A DNA stretch of 64,000 bases from Arenicola marina (taxonomy: Eukaryota > Annelida > Polychaeta > Arenicolidae): assembly GCA_964019135.1 (NCBI GenBank), contig OZ025260.1, positions 12,332,254 through 12,396,253 on the forward strand, given 5' to 3'. The position numbers were made by a program, and so were the translations under genes. Below are positions 13,418 to 26,799 of this stretch, one piece after another (position 1 is the first letter of the stretch; each line of letters begins with the position of its first letter). Under the pieces are notes generated by a model that ran no database searches, was not told the origin of the DNA, and saw only the letters and a program-made list of their open reading frames with translations.

Positions 13418-16400
13418 GGGTCGGCCTGTCGTAGGTCTGTGTATCTTAAGGGTGGGTCGGCCTGTCTTAGGCCTGTGTATGTTAGGGATGGGTCGGCCTG
13501 TCGTAGGCCTGTGTATCTTAGGGGTGGGTCTTCATGTGTTTGTTAGGTGTGAGCTGGCCTCTCGTAGGTCTGTGTATGTTAGGGGTGGGTCGGCCTGTCG
13601 TAGGCCAGTGTATGTTAGGGGTGGGTCGGCCTGTCGTAGGCCTGTGTATGTTAGGGGTGGGTCGGTCTGTCGTAGGTCTGTGTATGTTGGGGGTGGGTCG
13701 GCCTGTGTTTGTTAGGGGTGGGTGGGCCTGTCGTAGGTCTGTGTATATCAGGGGTGGGTCGGCCTGTCTTAAGCCTGTGTACCTTAGGGGTGGGTCGGCC
13801 TGTCATAGGTCTGTGTATGTTAGGAGTGGGTCGGCCTCTCATAGGTCTGTGTATATTAGGGGTGGGTCGGCCTGTCTTAGGCCTGTGTATCTTAGGGGTG
13901 GGTCGGCCTGTCGTAGGCCTGTGTATGTTAGGGGTGGGTCGGCCTGTCGTAGGCCTGTGTATGTTAAGGGTGGGTCGGCCTGTCGTAGGTCCGTGTATGT
14001 TAGGGGTGGGTCGGCCTGTCTTAGGCCTGTGTATTTTAGGTGTGGGTCGGCCTGTCGTAGGCCTGTGTATGTTAGGGGTGGGTCGGCCTGTCGTAGGTAC
14101 GTGTATGTTAGGGGTGGGTCGGCCTGTGTTTGTTAGGGGTGGGTCGGTCTGTCGTAGGTCCGTGTATGTTAGGGGTGGGTCGGCCTGTGTTTGTTAGGGG
14201 TGGGTCGGCCTGTCCTAAGCCTATGTATCTTAGGGGTGGGTCGGCCTGTCGTAGGTCTGTGTATGTTAGGGGTTGGTCGGCCTCTCGAAGGTCTGGGTAT
14301 ATTAGGGGTGGGTCGGCCTGTCTTAGGCTTGTGTATCTTAAGGGTGGGTCGGCCTGTCGTAGGCCTGTGTATCTTAGGGGTGGGTCGGCCTGTCGTAGGC
14401 CTGTGTATGTTAGGGGTGGGTTGGCCTGTCGTAGGCCTGTGTATGTTAGGGGTGGGTCGGCCTGTCGTAGGTCCGTGTATATCAGGGGTGGGTCGGCCTG
14501 TTTTAGGCCTGTGTCTCTTAGGGGTAGGTCGGCCTGTCGTAGGCCTGTGTATGCTAGGGGTGGATCGGCGTGTCTTAAGCCTGTGTATGTTAGGGGTGGT
14601 TCGGTCTGTGTTTGTGAGGGGTGGGTCGGCCTGTCGTAGGCCTGTGTATGTTAGGGGTAGGTCGGCCTGTCGTAGGCCTGTGTATGTTAGGGGTGGGTCG
14701 GCCTGTCGTAGGTCCGTGTATATCAGGGGTGGGTCGGCCTGTTTTAGGCCTGTGTATCTTAGGGGTAGGTCGGCCTGTCTTAGGCCTGTGTATGTTAGAG
14801 GTGGGTCGGCCTGTCGTAGGTCTGTGTATCTTAGGGGTGGGTCGGCCTGTCTTAGGCCTGTGTATGTTAGGGGTGGGTCGGCCTGTCGTAGGTCTGTGTA
14901 TCTTAGGGGTGGGTCGGCCTGTCCTAGGTCTGTGTATGTTAGGAGTGGGTCGGCCTGTCGTAGGCCTGTGTATGTTACGGGTGGGTCGGCCTGTCGTAGG
15001 CCTGTGTATGTTAGGGGTGGGTCGGCCTGTGTTTGTTAGGGGTGGGTCGGCCTGTCGTAGGTCTGTGTATGTTAGGGGTGGGTCGGCCTGTCGTAGGCCT
15101 GTGTATGTTACGGGTGGGTCGGCCTGTCGTAGGCCTGTGTATGTTAGGGGTGGGTCGGCCTGTGTTTGTGAGAGGTGGGTCGGCCTGTCGTAGGCCTGTG
15201 TATGTTAGGGGTAGGTCGGCCTGTCGTAGGCCTGTGCATGTTAGGGGTGGGTCGGCCTGTCTTAGGCCTGTGTATGTTAGGGGTGGGTCGGCCTGTCGTA
15301 GGCCTTTGTATGTTAGGGGTGGGTCGGCCTGTGTTTGTGAAGGGTGGGTCGGCCTTTCGTAGGCCTGTGTTTGTTAGGGGTGGGTCGGCCTGTCGTAGGT
15401 CCGTGTGTATCAGGGGTGGGTCGGCCTGTCTTAGGCCTGTGTATCTTAGGGGTAGGTCGGCCTGTTTTAGGCCTGTGTATGTTAGGGGTGGGTCGGCCTG
15501 TCGTAGGTCCGTGTATATCAGGGGTGGGTCGGCCTGTCTTAGGCCTGTGTATCTTAGGGGTAGGTCGGCCTGTCTTAGGCCTGTGTATGTTAGGGTGGGT
15601 CGGCCTGTCGTAGGTCTGTGTATCTTAGGGGTGGGTCGGCCTGTCTTAGGCCTGTGTATGTTAGGGGTGGGTCGGCCTGTCGTAGGTATGTGTATCTTAG
15701 GGGTGGGTCGGCCTGTCGTAGGTCTGTGTATCTTAGGGGTGGGTCGGCCTCTCGTAGGTCTGTGTATCTTAGGGGTGGGTCGGCCTGTCGTAGGCCTGTG
15801 TATGTTAAGGGTGGGTCGACCTGTCGCAGGCCTGTGTATGTTAGAGGTGGGTCGGCCTGTCTTAGGTCTGTGTATGTTAGGGGTGGGTCGGCCTGTCGTA
15901 GGCCTGTGTATGTTACGGGTGGGTCGGCCTGTCGTAGGCCTGTGTATGTTAGGGGTGGGTCGGCCTGTGTTTGTGAGGGGTGGGTCGGCCTGTCGTAGGC
16001 CTGTGTATGTTAGGGGTAGGTCGGCCTGTCGTAGGCCTGTGTATGTTAGGGGTGGGTCGGCCTGTCTTAGGCCTGTGTATGTTAGGGGTGGGTCGGCCGG
16101 TCGTAGGCCTGTGTATGTTAGGGGTGGGTCGGCCTGTGTTGGTGAGGGGTGTGTCGGCCTGTCCTAGGTCTGTGTACCTCAGGGGTGGGTCTTCATGTGT
16201 TTGTTAGGTGTGAGGTGGCCTCTCGTAGGTCTATGTATGTTAGGGGTGGGTCGGCCTGTCGTAGGCCTGTGTATCTTAGGGGTGGGTCTTCATGTGTTTG
16301 TTAGGTGTGAGCTGGCCTCTCGTAGGTCTGTGTATGTTAGGGGTGGGTCGGCCTGTCGTAGGCCAGTGTATGTTAAGGGTGGGTCGGCCTGTCGTAGGCC

Positions 16401-19376
16401 TGTGTATGTTAGGGGTGGGTCGGTCTGTCGTAGGTCTGTGTATGTTGGGGGTGGGTCGGCCTGTGTTTGTTAGGGGTGGGTGGGCCTGTCGTAGGTCTGT
16501 GTATATCAGGGGTGGGTCGGCCTGTCTTAGGCCTGTGCATCTTAGGGGTGGGTCGGCCTGTCATAGGTCTGTGTATGTTAGGAGTGGGTCGGCCTCTCAT
16601 AGGTCTGTGTATATTAGGGGTGGGTCGGCCTGTCTTAGGCCTGTGTATCTTAGGGGTGGGTCGGCCTGTCGTAGGCCTGTGTATGTTAGGGGTGGGTCGG
16701 CCTGTCGTAGGCCTGTGTATGTTAAGGGTGGGTCGGCCTGTCGTAGGTCCGTGTATGTTAGGGGTGGGTCGGCCTGTCTTAGGCCTGTGTATTTTAGGTG
16801 TGGGTCGGCCTGTCGTAGGCCTGTGTATGTTAGGGGTGGGTCGGCCTGTCGTAGGTACGTGTATGTTAGGGGTGGGTCGGCCTGTGTTTGTTAGGGGTGG
16901 GTCGGTCTGTCGTAGGTCCGTGTATGTTAGGGGTGGGTCGGCCTGTGTTTGTTAGGGGTGGGTCGGCCTGTCCTAAGCCTATGTATCTTAGGAGTGGGTC
17001 GGCCTGTCGTAGGTCTGTGTATGTTAGGGGTTGGTCGGCCTCTCGAAGGTCTGTGTATATTAGGGGTGGGTCGGCCTGTCTTAGGCTTGTGTATCTTAAG
17101 AGTGGGTCGGCCTGTCGTAGGCCTGTGTATCTTAGGGGTGGGTCGGCCTGTCGTAGGCCTGTGTATGTTAGGGGTGGGTTGGCCTGTCGTAGGCCTGTGT
17201 ATGTTAGGGGTGGGTCGGCCTGTCGTAGGTCCGTGTATATCAGGGGTGGGTCGGCCTGTTTTAGGCCTGTGTATCTTAGGGGTAGGTCGGCCTGTCGTAG
17301 GCCTGTGTATGTTAGGGGTGGATCGGCCTGTCTTAAGCCTGTGTATGTTAGGGGTGGGTCGGCCTGTCGTAGGCCTGTGTATGTTAGGGGTGGTTCGGTC
17401 TGTGTTTGTGAGGGGTGGGTCGGCCTGTCGTAGGCCTGTGTATGTTAGGGGTAGGTCGGCCTGTCGTAGGCCTGTGTATGTTAGGGGTGGGTCGGCCTGT
17501 CGTAGGTCCGTGTATATCAGGGGTGGGTCGGCCTGTTTTAGGCCTGTGTATCTTAGGTGTAGGTCGGCCTGTCTTAGGCCTGTGTATGTTAGAGGTGGGT
17601 CGGCCTGTCGTAGGTCTGTGTATCTTAGGGGTGGGTCGGCCTGTCTTAGGCCTGTGTATGTTAGGGGTGGGTCGGCCTGTCGTAGGTCTGTGTATCTTAG
17701 GGGTGGGTCGGCCTGTCCTAGGTCTGTGTATGTTAGGGGTGGGTCGGCCTGTCGTAGGCCTGTGTATGTTACGGGTGGGTCGGCCTGTCGTAGGCCTGTG
17801 TATGTTAGGGGTGGGTCGGCCTGTGTTTGTTAGGGGTGGGTCGGCCTGTCGTAGGTCTGTGTATGTTAGGGGTGGGTCGGCCTGTCGTAGGCCTGTGTAT
17901 GTTACGGGTGGGTCGGCCTGTCGTAGGCCTGTGTATGTTAGGGGTGGGTCGGCCTGTGTTTGTGAGGGGTGGGTCGGCCTGTCGTAGGCCTGTGTATGTT
18001 AGGGGTAGTTCGGCCTGTCGTAGGCCTGTGTATGTTAGGGGTGGGTCGGCCTGTCTTAGGCCTGTGTATGTTAGGGGTGGGTCGGCCTGTCGTAGGCCTG
18101 TGTATGTTAGGGGTGGGTCGGCCTGTGTTTGTGAGGGGTGGGTCGGCCTTTCGTAGGCCTGTGTTTGTTAGGGGTGGGTCGGCCTGTCGTAGGTCCTTGT
18201 GTATCAGGGGTGGATCGGCCTGTCTTAGGCCTGTGTATCTTAGGGGTAGGTCGGCCTGTTTTAGGCCTGTGTATGTTAGGGGTGGGTCGGCCTGTCGTAG
18301 GTCCGTGTATATCAGGGGTGTGTCGGCCTGTCTTATGCCTGTGTATCTTAGGGGTAGGTCGGCCTGTCTTAGGCCTGTGTATGTTAGGGTGGGTCGGCCT
18401 GTCGTAGGTCTGTGTATCTTAGGGGTGGGTCGGCCTGTCTTAGGCCTGTGTATGTTAGGGGTGGGTCGGCCTGTCGTAGGTATGTGTATCTTAGGGGTGG
18501 GTCGGCCTGTCGTAGGTCTGTGTATCTTAGGGGTGGGTCGGCCTCTCGTAGGTCTGTGTATCTTAGGGGTGGGTCGGCCTGTCGTAGGCCTGTGTATGTT
18601 AGGGGTGGGTCGGCCTGCCGCAGGCCTGTGTATGTTAGAGGTGGGTCGGCCTGTCTTAGGAATGTGTATATTAGGGGTGGGTCGGCCTGTCGTAGGTCCG
18701 TGTATGTTAGGGGTGGGTCGGCCTGTCGTAGGTCTGTGTATCTTAGGGGTGGGTCGGCCTGTCTTAAGCCTGCGTATGTTAGGGGTGGGTCGGCCTGTCG
18801 TAGGTCTCTGTATCTTAGGGGTGGGTCGGCCTGTCGTAGGTCTGTGTATGTTAGGGGTGGGTCGGCCTCTCGTAGGTCTGTGTATATTAGGGGTGGGTCG
18901 GCCTGTCTTAGGCCTGTGTATCTTAGGGGTGGGTCGGCCTGTCGTAGGCCTGCGTATCTTAGGGGTGGGTCGGCCTGTCGTAGGCCTGTGTATGTTAGGA
19001 GTGGGTCGGCCTGTCGTAGGCCTGTGTATGTTAGGGGTGGGTCGGCCTGTCTTAGGCCTGTGTATGTTAGGGGTGGGTCGGCCTGTCGTAGGCCTGTGTA
19101 TGTTAGGGGTGGTTCGGTCTGTGTTTGTGAGGGGTGGGTCGGCCTGTCGTAGGCCTGTGTATGTTAGGATTAGGTCGGCCTGTCGTAGGCCTGTGTATGT
19201 TAGGGGTGGGTCGGCCTGTCGTAGGCCTGTGTATGTTAGGGGTGGGTCGGCCTGTCGTAGGTCCGTGTATGTTAGGGGTGAGTCGGCCTGTGTTTGTTAG
19301 GGGTGGGTCGGCCTGTCGTAGGTCCGTGTATATCAGGGGTGGGTCGGCCTGTTTTAGGCCTGTGTATCTTAGGGGT
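13418..19376. repeat. 5,959-bp higher-order block, copy 1
   Basis: This block inside the 36-bp satellite is followed directly by a second copy at an offset of exactly 5,959 bp. Private variants recur at that spacing, for example GTATCTTAAG at 13,441 and 19,400, and the CTTCATGTGTTTG marker at 13,530, 16,191 and 16,288 against 19,489, 22,150 and 22,247. All stretches I compared read the same in both copies. The left limit is set by a g/a difference just before 13,418 and 19,377. The block has an older internal duplication, with related segments 2,758 and 3,201 bp apart, which sum to 5,959. Confidence 0.9.
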
Positions 19377-22300
19377 AGGTCGGCCTGTCGTAGGTCTGTG
19401 TATCTTAAGGGTGGGTCGGCCTGTCTTAGGCCTGTGTATGTTAGGGATGGGTCGGCCTGTCGTAGGCCTGTGTATCTTAGGGGTGGGTCTTCATGTGTTT
19501 GTTAGGTGTGAGCTGGCCTCTCGTAGGTCTGTGTATGTTAGGGGTGGGTCGGCCTGTCGTAGGCCAGTGTATGTTAGGGGTGGGTCGGCCTGTCGTAGGC
19601 CTGTGTATGTTAGGGGTGGGTCGGTCTGTCGTAGGTCTGTGTATGTTGGGGGTGGGTCGGCCTGTGTTTGTTAGGGGTGGGTGGGCCTGTCGTAGGTCTG
19701 TGTATATCAGGGGTGGGTCGGCCTGTCTTAAGCCTGTGTACCTTAGGGGTGGGTCGGCCTGTCATAGGTCTGTGTATGTTAGGAGTGGGTCGGCCTCTCA
19801 TAGGTCTGTGTATATTAGGGGTGGGTCGGCCTGTCTTAGGCCTGTGTATCTTAGGGGTGGGTCGGCCTGTCGTAGGCCTGTGTATGTTAGGGGTGGGTCG
19901 GCCTGTCGTAGGCCTGTGTATGTTAAGGGTGGGTCGGCCTGTCGTAGGTCCGTGTATGTTAGGGGTGGGTCGGCCTGTCTTAGGCCTGTGTATTTTAGGT
20001 GTGGGTCGGCCTGTCGTAGGCCTGTGTATGTTAGGGGTGGGTCGGCCTGTCGTAGGTACGTGTATGTTAGGGGTGGGTCGGCCTGTGTTTGTTAGGGGTG
20101 GGTCGGTCTGTCGTAGGTCCGTGTATGTTAGGGGTGGGTCGGCCTGTGTTTGTTAGGGGTGGGTCGGCCTGTCCTAAGCCTATGTATCTTAGGGGTGGGT
20201 CGGCCTGTCGTAGGTCTGTGTATGTTAGGGGTTGGTCGGCCTCTCGAAGGTCTGGGTATATTAGGGGTGGGTCGGCCTGTCTTAGGCTTGTGTATCTTAA
20301 GGGTGGGTCGGCCTGTCGTAGGCCTGTGTATCTTAGGGGTGGGTCGGCCTGTCGTAGGCCTGTGTATGTTAGGGGTGGGTTGGCCTGTCGTAGGCCTGTG
20401 TATGTTAGGGGTGGGTCGGCCTGTCGTAGGTCCGTGTATATCAGGGGTGGGTCGGCCTGTTTTAGGCCTGTGTCTCTTAGGGGTAGGTCGGCCTGTCGTA
20501 GGCCTGTGTATGCTAGGGGTGGATCGGCGTGTCTTAAGCCTGTGTATGTTAGGGGTGGTTCGGTCTGTGTTTGTGAGGGGTGGGTCGGCCTGTCGTAGGC
20601 CTGTGTATGTTAGGGGTAGGTCGGCCTGTCGTAGGCCTGTGTATGTTAGGGGTGGGTCGGCCTGTCGTAGGTCCGTGTATATCAGGGGTGGGTCGGCCTG
20701 TTTTAGGCCTGTGTATCTTAGGGGTAGGTCGGCCTGTCTTAGGCCTGTGTATGTTAGAGGTGGGTCGGCCTGTCGTAGGTCTGTGTATCTTAGGGGTGGG
20801 TCGGCCTGTCTTAGGCCTGTGTATGTTAGGGGTGGGTCGGCCTGTCGTAGGTCTGTGTATCTTAGGGGTGGGTCGGCCTGTCCTAGGTCTGTGTATGTTA
20901 GGAGTGGGTCGGCCTGTCGTAGGCCTGTGTATGTTACGGGTGGGTCGGCCTGTCGTAGGCCTGTGTATGTTAGGGGTGGGTCGGCCTGTGTTTGTTAGGG
21001 GTGGGTCGGCCTGTCGTAGGTCTGTGTATGTTAGGGGTGGGTCGGCCTGTCGTAGGCCTGTGTATGTTACGGGTGGGTCGGCCTGTCGTAGGCCTGTGTA
21101 TGTTAGGGGTGGGTCGGCCTGTGTTTGTGAGAGGTGGGTCGGCCTGTCGTAGGCCTGTGTATGTTAGGGGTAGGTCGGCCTGTCGTAGGCCTGTGCATGT
21201 TAGGGGTGGGTCGGCCTGTCTTAGGCCTGTGTATGTTAGGGGTGGGTCGGCCTGTCGTAGGCCTTTGTATGTTAGGGGTGGGTCGGCCTGTGTTTGTGAA
21301 GGGTGGGTCGGCCTTTCGTAGGCCTGTGTTTGTTAGGGGTGGGTCGGCCTGTCGTAGGTCCGTGTGTATCAGGGGTGGGTCGGCCTGTCTTAGGCCTGTG
21401 TATCTTAGGGGTAGGTCGGCCTGTTTTAGGCCTGTGTATGTTAGGGGTGGGTCGGCCTGTCGTAGGTCCGTGTATATCAGGGGTGGGTCGGCCTGTCTTA
21501 GGCCTGTGTATCTTAGGGGTAGGTCGGCCTGTCTTAGGCCTGTGTATGTTAGGGTGGGTCGGCCTGTCGTAGGTCTGTGTATCTTAGGGGTGGGTCGGCC
21601 TGTCTTAGGCCTGTGTATGTTAGGGGTGGGTCGGCCTGTCGTAGGTATGTGTATCTTAGGGGTGGGTCGGCCTGTCGTAGGTCTGTGTATCTTAGGGGTG
21701 GGTCGGCCTCTCGTAGGTCTGTGTATCTTAGGGGTGGGTCGGCCTGTCGTAGGCCTGTGTATGTTAAGGGTGGGTCGACCTGTCGCAGGCCTGTGTATGT
21801 TAGAGGTGGGTCGGCCTGTCTTAGGTCTGTGTATGTTAGGGGTGGGTCGGCCTGTCGTAGGCCTGTGTATGTTACGGGTGGGTCGGCCTGTCGTAGGCCT
21901 GTGTATGTTAGGGGTGGGTCGGCCTGTGTTTGTGAGGGGTGGGTCGGCCTGTCGTAGGCCTGTGTATGTTAGGGGTAGGTCGGCCTGTCGTAGGCCTGTG
22001 TATGTTAGGGGTGGGTCGGCCTGTCTTAGGCCTGTGTATGTTAGGGGTGGGTCGGCCGGTCGTAGGCCTGTGTATGTTAGGGGTGGGTCGGCCTGTGTTG
22101 GTGAGGGGTGTGTCGGCCTGTCCTAGGTCTGTGTACCTCAGGGGTGGGTCTTCATGTGTTTGTTAGGTGTGAGGTGGCCTCTCGTAGGTCTATGTATGTT
22201 AGGGGTGGGTCGGCCTGTCGTAGGCCTGTGTATCTTAGGGGTGGGTCTTCATGTGTTTGTTAGGTGTGAGCTGGCCTCTCGTAGGTCTGTGTATGTTAGG

Positions 22301-25300
22301 GGTGGGTCGGCCTGTCGTAGGCCAGTGTATGTTAAGGGTGGGTCGGCCTGTCGTAGGCCTGTGTATGTTAGGGGTGGGTCGGTCTGTCGTAGGTCTGTGT
22401 ATGTTGGGGGTGGGTCGGCCTGTGTTTGTTAGGGGTGGGTGGGCCTGTCGTAGGTCTGTGTATATCAGGGGTGGGTCGGCCTGTCTTAGGCCTGTGCATC
22501 TTAGGGGTGGGTCGGCCTGTCATAGGTCTGTGTATGTTAGGAGTGGGTCGGCCTCTCATAGGTCTGTGTATATTAGGGGTGGGTCGGCCTGTCTTAGGCC
22601 TGTGTATCTTAGGGGTGGGTCGGCCTGTCGTAGGCCTGTGTATGTTAGGGGTGGGTCGGCCTGTCGTAGGCCTGTGTATGTTAAGGGTGGGTCGGCCTGT
22701 CGTAGGTCCGTGTATGTTAGGGGTGGGTCGGCCTGTCTTAGGCCTGTGTATTTTAGGTGTGGGTCGGCCTGTCGTAGGCCTGTGTATGTTAGGGGTGGGT
22801 CGGCCTGTCGTAGGTACGTGTATGTTAGGGGTGGGTCGGCCTGTGTTTGTTAGGGGTGGGTCGGTCTGTCGTAGGTCCGTGTATGTTAGGGGTGGGTCGG
22901 CCTGTGTTTGTTAGGGGTGGGTCGGCCTGTCCTAAGCCTATGTATCTTAGGAGTGGGTCGGCCTGTCGTAGGTCTGTGTATGTTAGGGGTTGGTCGGCCT
23001 CTCGAAGGTCTGTGTATATTAGGGGTGGGTCGGCCTGTCTTAGGCTTGTGTATCTTAAGAGTGGGTCGGCCTGTCGTAGGCCTGTGTATCTTAGGGGTGG
23101 GTCGGCCTGTCGTAGGCCTGTGTATGTTAGGGGTGGGTTGGCCTGTCGTAGGCCTGTGTATGTTAGGGGTGGGTCGGCCTGTCGTAGGTCCGTGTATATC
23201 AGGGGTGGGTCGGCCTGTTTTAGGCCTGTGTATCTTAGGGGTAGGTCGGCCTGTCGTAGGCCTGTGTATGTTAGGGGTGGATCGGCCTGTCTTAAGCCTG
23301 TGTATGTTAGGGGTGGGTCGGCCTGTCGTAGGCCTGTGTATGTTAGGGGTGGTTCGGTCTGTGTTTGTGAGGGGTGGGTCGGCCTGTCGTAGGCCTGTGT
23401 ATGTTAGGGGTAGGTCGGCCTGTCGTAGGCCTGTGTATGTTAGGGGTGGGTCGGCCTGTCGTAGGTCCGTGTATATCAGGGGTGGGTCGGCCTGTTTTAG
23501 GCCTGTGTATCTTAGGTGTAGGTCGGCCTGTCTTAGGCCTGTGTATGTTAGAGGTGGGTCGGCCTGTCGTAGGTCTGTGTATCTTAGGGGTGGGTCGGCC
23601 TGTCTTAGGCCTGTGTATGTTAGGGGTGGGTCGGCCTGTCGTAGGTCTGTGTATCTTAGGGGTGGGTCGGCCTGTCCTAGGTCTGTGTATGTTAGGGGTG
23701 GGTCGGCCTGTCGTAGGCCTGTGTATGTTACGGGTGGGTCGGCCTGTCGTAGGCCTGTGTATGTTAGGGGTGGGTCGGCCTGTGTTTGTTAGGGGTGGGT
23801 CGGCCTGTCGTAGGTCTGTGTATGTTAGGGGTGGGTCGGCCTGTCGTAGGCCTGTGTATGTTACGGGTGGGTCGGCCTGTCGTAGGCCTGTGTATGTTAG
23901 GGGTGGGTCGGCCTGTGTTTGTGAGGGGTGGGTCGGCCTGTCGTAGGCCTGTGTATGTTAGGGGTAGTTCGGCCTGTCGTAGGCCTGTGTATGTTAGGGG
24001 TGGGTCGGCCTGTCTTAGGCCTGTGTATGTTAGGGGTGGGTCGGCCTGTCGTAGGCCTGTGTATGTTAGGGGTGGGTCGGCCTGTGTTTGTGAGGGGTGG
24101 GTCGGCCTTTCGTAGGCCTGTGTTTGTTAGGGGTGGGTCGGCCTGTCGTAGGTCCTTGTGTATCAGGGGTGGATCGGCCTGTCTTAGGCCTGTGTATCTT
24201 AGGGGTAGGTCGGCCTGTTTTAGGCCTGTGTATGTTAGGGGTGGGTCGGCCTGTCGTAGGTCCGTGTATATCAGGGGTGTGTCGGCCTGTCTTATGCCTG
24301 TGTATCTTAGGGGTAGGTCGGCCTGTCTTAGGCCTGTGTATGTTAGGGTGGGTCGGCCTGTCGTAGGTCTGTGTATCTTAGGGGTGGGTCGGCCTGTCTT
24401 AGGCCTGTGTATGTTAGGGGTGGGTCGGCCTGTCGTAGGTATGTGTATCTTAGGGGTGGGTCGGCCTGTCGTAGGTCTGTGTATCTTAGGGGTGGGTCGG
24501 CCTCTCGTAGGTCTGTGTATCTTAGGGGTGGGTCGGCCTGTCGTAGGCCTGTGTATGTTAGGGGTGGGTCGGCCTGCCGCAGGCCTGTGTATGTTAGAGG
24601 TGGGTCGGCCTGTCTTAGGAATGTGTATATTAGGGGTGGGTCGGCCTGTCGTAGGTCCGTGTATGTTAGGGGTGGGTCGGCCTGTCGTAGGTCTGTGTAT
24701 CTTAGGGGTGGGTCGGCCTGTCTTAAGCCTGCGTATGTTAGGGGTGGGTCGGCCTGTCGTAGGTCTCTGTATCTTAGGGGTGGGTCGGCCTGTCGTAGGT
24801 CTGTGTATGTTAGGGGTGGGTCGGCCTCTCGTAGGTCTGTGTATATTAGGGGTGGGTCGGCCTGTCTTAGGCCTGTGTATCTTAGGGGTGGGTCGGCCTG
24901 TCGTAGGCCTGCGTATCTTAGGGGTGGGTCGGCCTGTCGTAGGCCTGTGTATGTTAGGAGTGGGTCGGCCTGTCGTAGGCCTGTGTATGTTAGGGGTGGG
25001 TCGGCCTGTCTTAGGCCTGTGTATGTTAGGGGTGGGTCGGCCTGTCGTAGGCCTGTGTATGTTAGGGGTGGTTCGGTCTGTGTTTGTGAGGGGTGGGTCG
25101 GCCTGTCGTAGGCCTGTGTATGTTAGGATTAGGTCGGCCTGTCGTAGGCCTGTGTATGTTAGGGGTGGGTCGGCCTGTCGTAGGCCTGTGTATGTTAGGG
25201 GTGGGTCGGCCTGTCGTAGGTCCGTGTATGTTAGGGGTGAGTCGGCCTGTGTTTGTTAGGGGTGGGTCGGCCTGTCGTAGGTCCGTGTATATCAGGGGTG

Positions 25301-25335
25301 GGTCGGCCTGTTTTAGGCCTGTGTATCTTAGGGGT
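19377..25335. repeat. 5,959-bp higher-order block, copy 2
   Basis: Second member of the tandem pair. The match to copy 1 ends within about a dozen bases after 25,335, where this copy continues with TGTCTTAGGCC while copy 1 reads TGTCGTAGGTC at 19,387. I saw no substitution between the copies. This means a very recent duplication or gene conversion, or a tiling error in assembly. Confidence 0.88.
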
Positions 25336-26500
25336 AGGTCGGCCTGTCTTAGGCCTGTGTATGTTAGGGGTGGGTCGGCCTGTCGTAGGTCTGTGTATCT
25401 TAGGGGTGGGTCGGCCTGTCTTAGGCCTGTGTATGTTAGGGGTGGGTCGGCCTGTCGTAGGTCTGTGTATCTTAGGGGGGGGTCGGCCTGTCGTACGTCT
25501 GTGTATGTTAGGGGTGGGTCGGCCTGTCGTAGGCCAGTGTATGTTAGGGGTGGGTCGGCCTGTCGTAGGCCTGTGTATGTTAGGGGTGGGTCGGCCTGTG
25601 TTTGTGAGGGGTGGGTCGGCCTGGCGTAGGCCTGTGTATGTTAGGGGTAGGTCGGCCTGTCGTAGGCCTCTGTATGTTAGGGGTGGGTCGGCCTGTCTTA
25701 GGCCTGTGTATGTTAGGGGTGGGTCGGCCTGTCGTAGGCCTGTGTATGTTAGGGGTGGGTCGGCCTGTGTTTGTGAGGGGTGTGTCGGCCTGTCGTAGGT
25801 CTGTGTACCTTAGGGGTGGGTCTTCATGTGTTTGTTAGGTGTGAGGTGGCCTCTCGTAGGCCTATGTATGTTAGGGGTGGCTCGGCCTGTCGTAGGCCTG
25901 TGTATCTTAGGGGTGGGTCTTCATGTGTTTGTTAGGTGTGAGGTGGCCTCTCGTAGGTCTGTGTATGTTAGGGGTGGGTCGGCCTGTCGTAGGCCAGTGT
26001 ATGTTAGGGGTGGGTCGGCCTGTAGTAGGTCTGTGTATGTTAGGGGTGTGTCGGCCTGTGTTTGTTAGGGGTGGGTCGGCCTGTCGTAGGCCTGTGTATG
26101 TTACGGGTGGGTCGGTCTGTCGTAGGTCTGTGTATGTTAGGGGTGGGTAGGCCTGTGTATGTTAGGGGTGGGTCGGCTTGTCGTAGGTCTGTTTATATCA
26201 AGGGTGGGTCGGCCTGTCTTAGGCCTGTGTATCTTATGGGTGGGTCGGCCTGTCATAGGTCTGTGTATGTTAGGGGTGGGTCGGCCTGTCGTAGGTCTGT
26301 GTATATCAGGGGTGGGTCGGCCTGTCTTAGGCCTGTGTATCTTAGGGGTGGGTCGGCCTGTCATAGGTCTGTGTATGTTAGGAGTGGGTCGGCCTCTCGT
26401 AGGTCTGTGTATATTAGGGGTGGGTCGGCCTGTCTTAGGCCTGTGTATTTTAGGGGTGGGTCGGCCTGTCGTACGCCTGTGTATGTTAGGGGTGGGTCGG
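24640..26500. repeat. Higher-order block of about 2.2 kb, copy 1
   Basis: This stretch recurs at 26,800-28,690. The offset is 2,158 bp on the left (24,661 against 26,819) and 2,183 bp on the right (26,062 against 28,245). The downstream copy has a third CTTCATG marker at 28,174 in addition to 27,980 and 28,077. The block overlaps the right end of the second 5,959-bp copy, so duplications of different ages are nested. Confidence 0.8.
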
Positions 26501-26799
26501 CCTGTCGTAGGCCTGTGTATGTTAGGTGTGGGTTGGCCTGTCGTAGGCCTGTGTATGTTAGGGGTGGGTCGGCCTGTCGTAGGTCCGTGTATGTTAGGGG
26601 TGGTTCGGCCTGTGTTTGTTAGGGGTGGGTCGGCCTGTCGTAGGTCCGTGTATGTTAGGGGTGGGTCGGCCTGGCTTAGGCCTGTGTATGTTAGGTGTGG
26701 GTTGACCTGTCGTAGGCCTGTGTATGTTAGGGGTGGGTCGGCCTGTCGTAGGTCCGTGTATGTTAGGGGTGGTTCGGCCTGTGTTTGTTAGGGGTGGGT

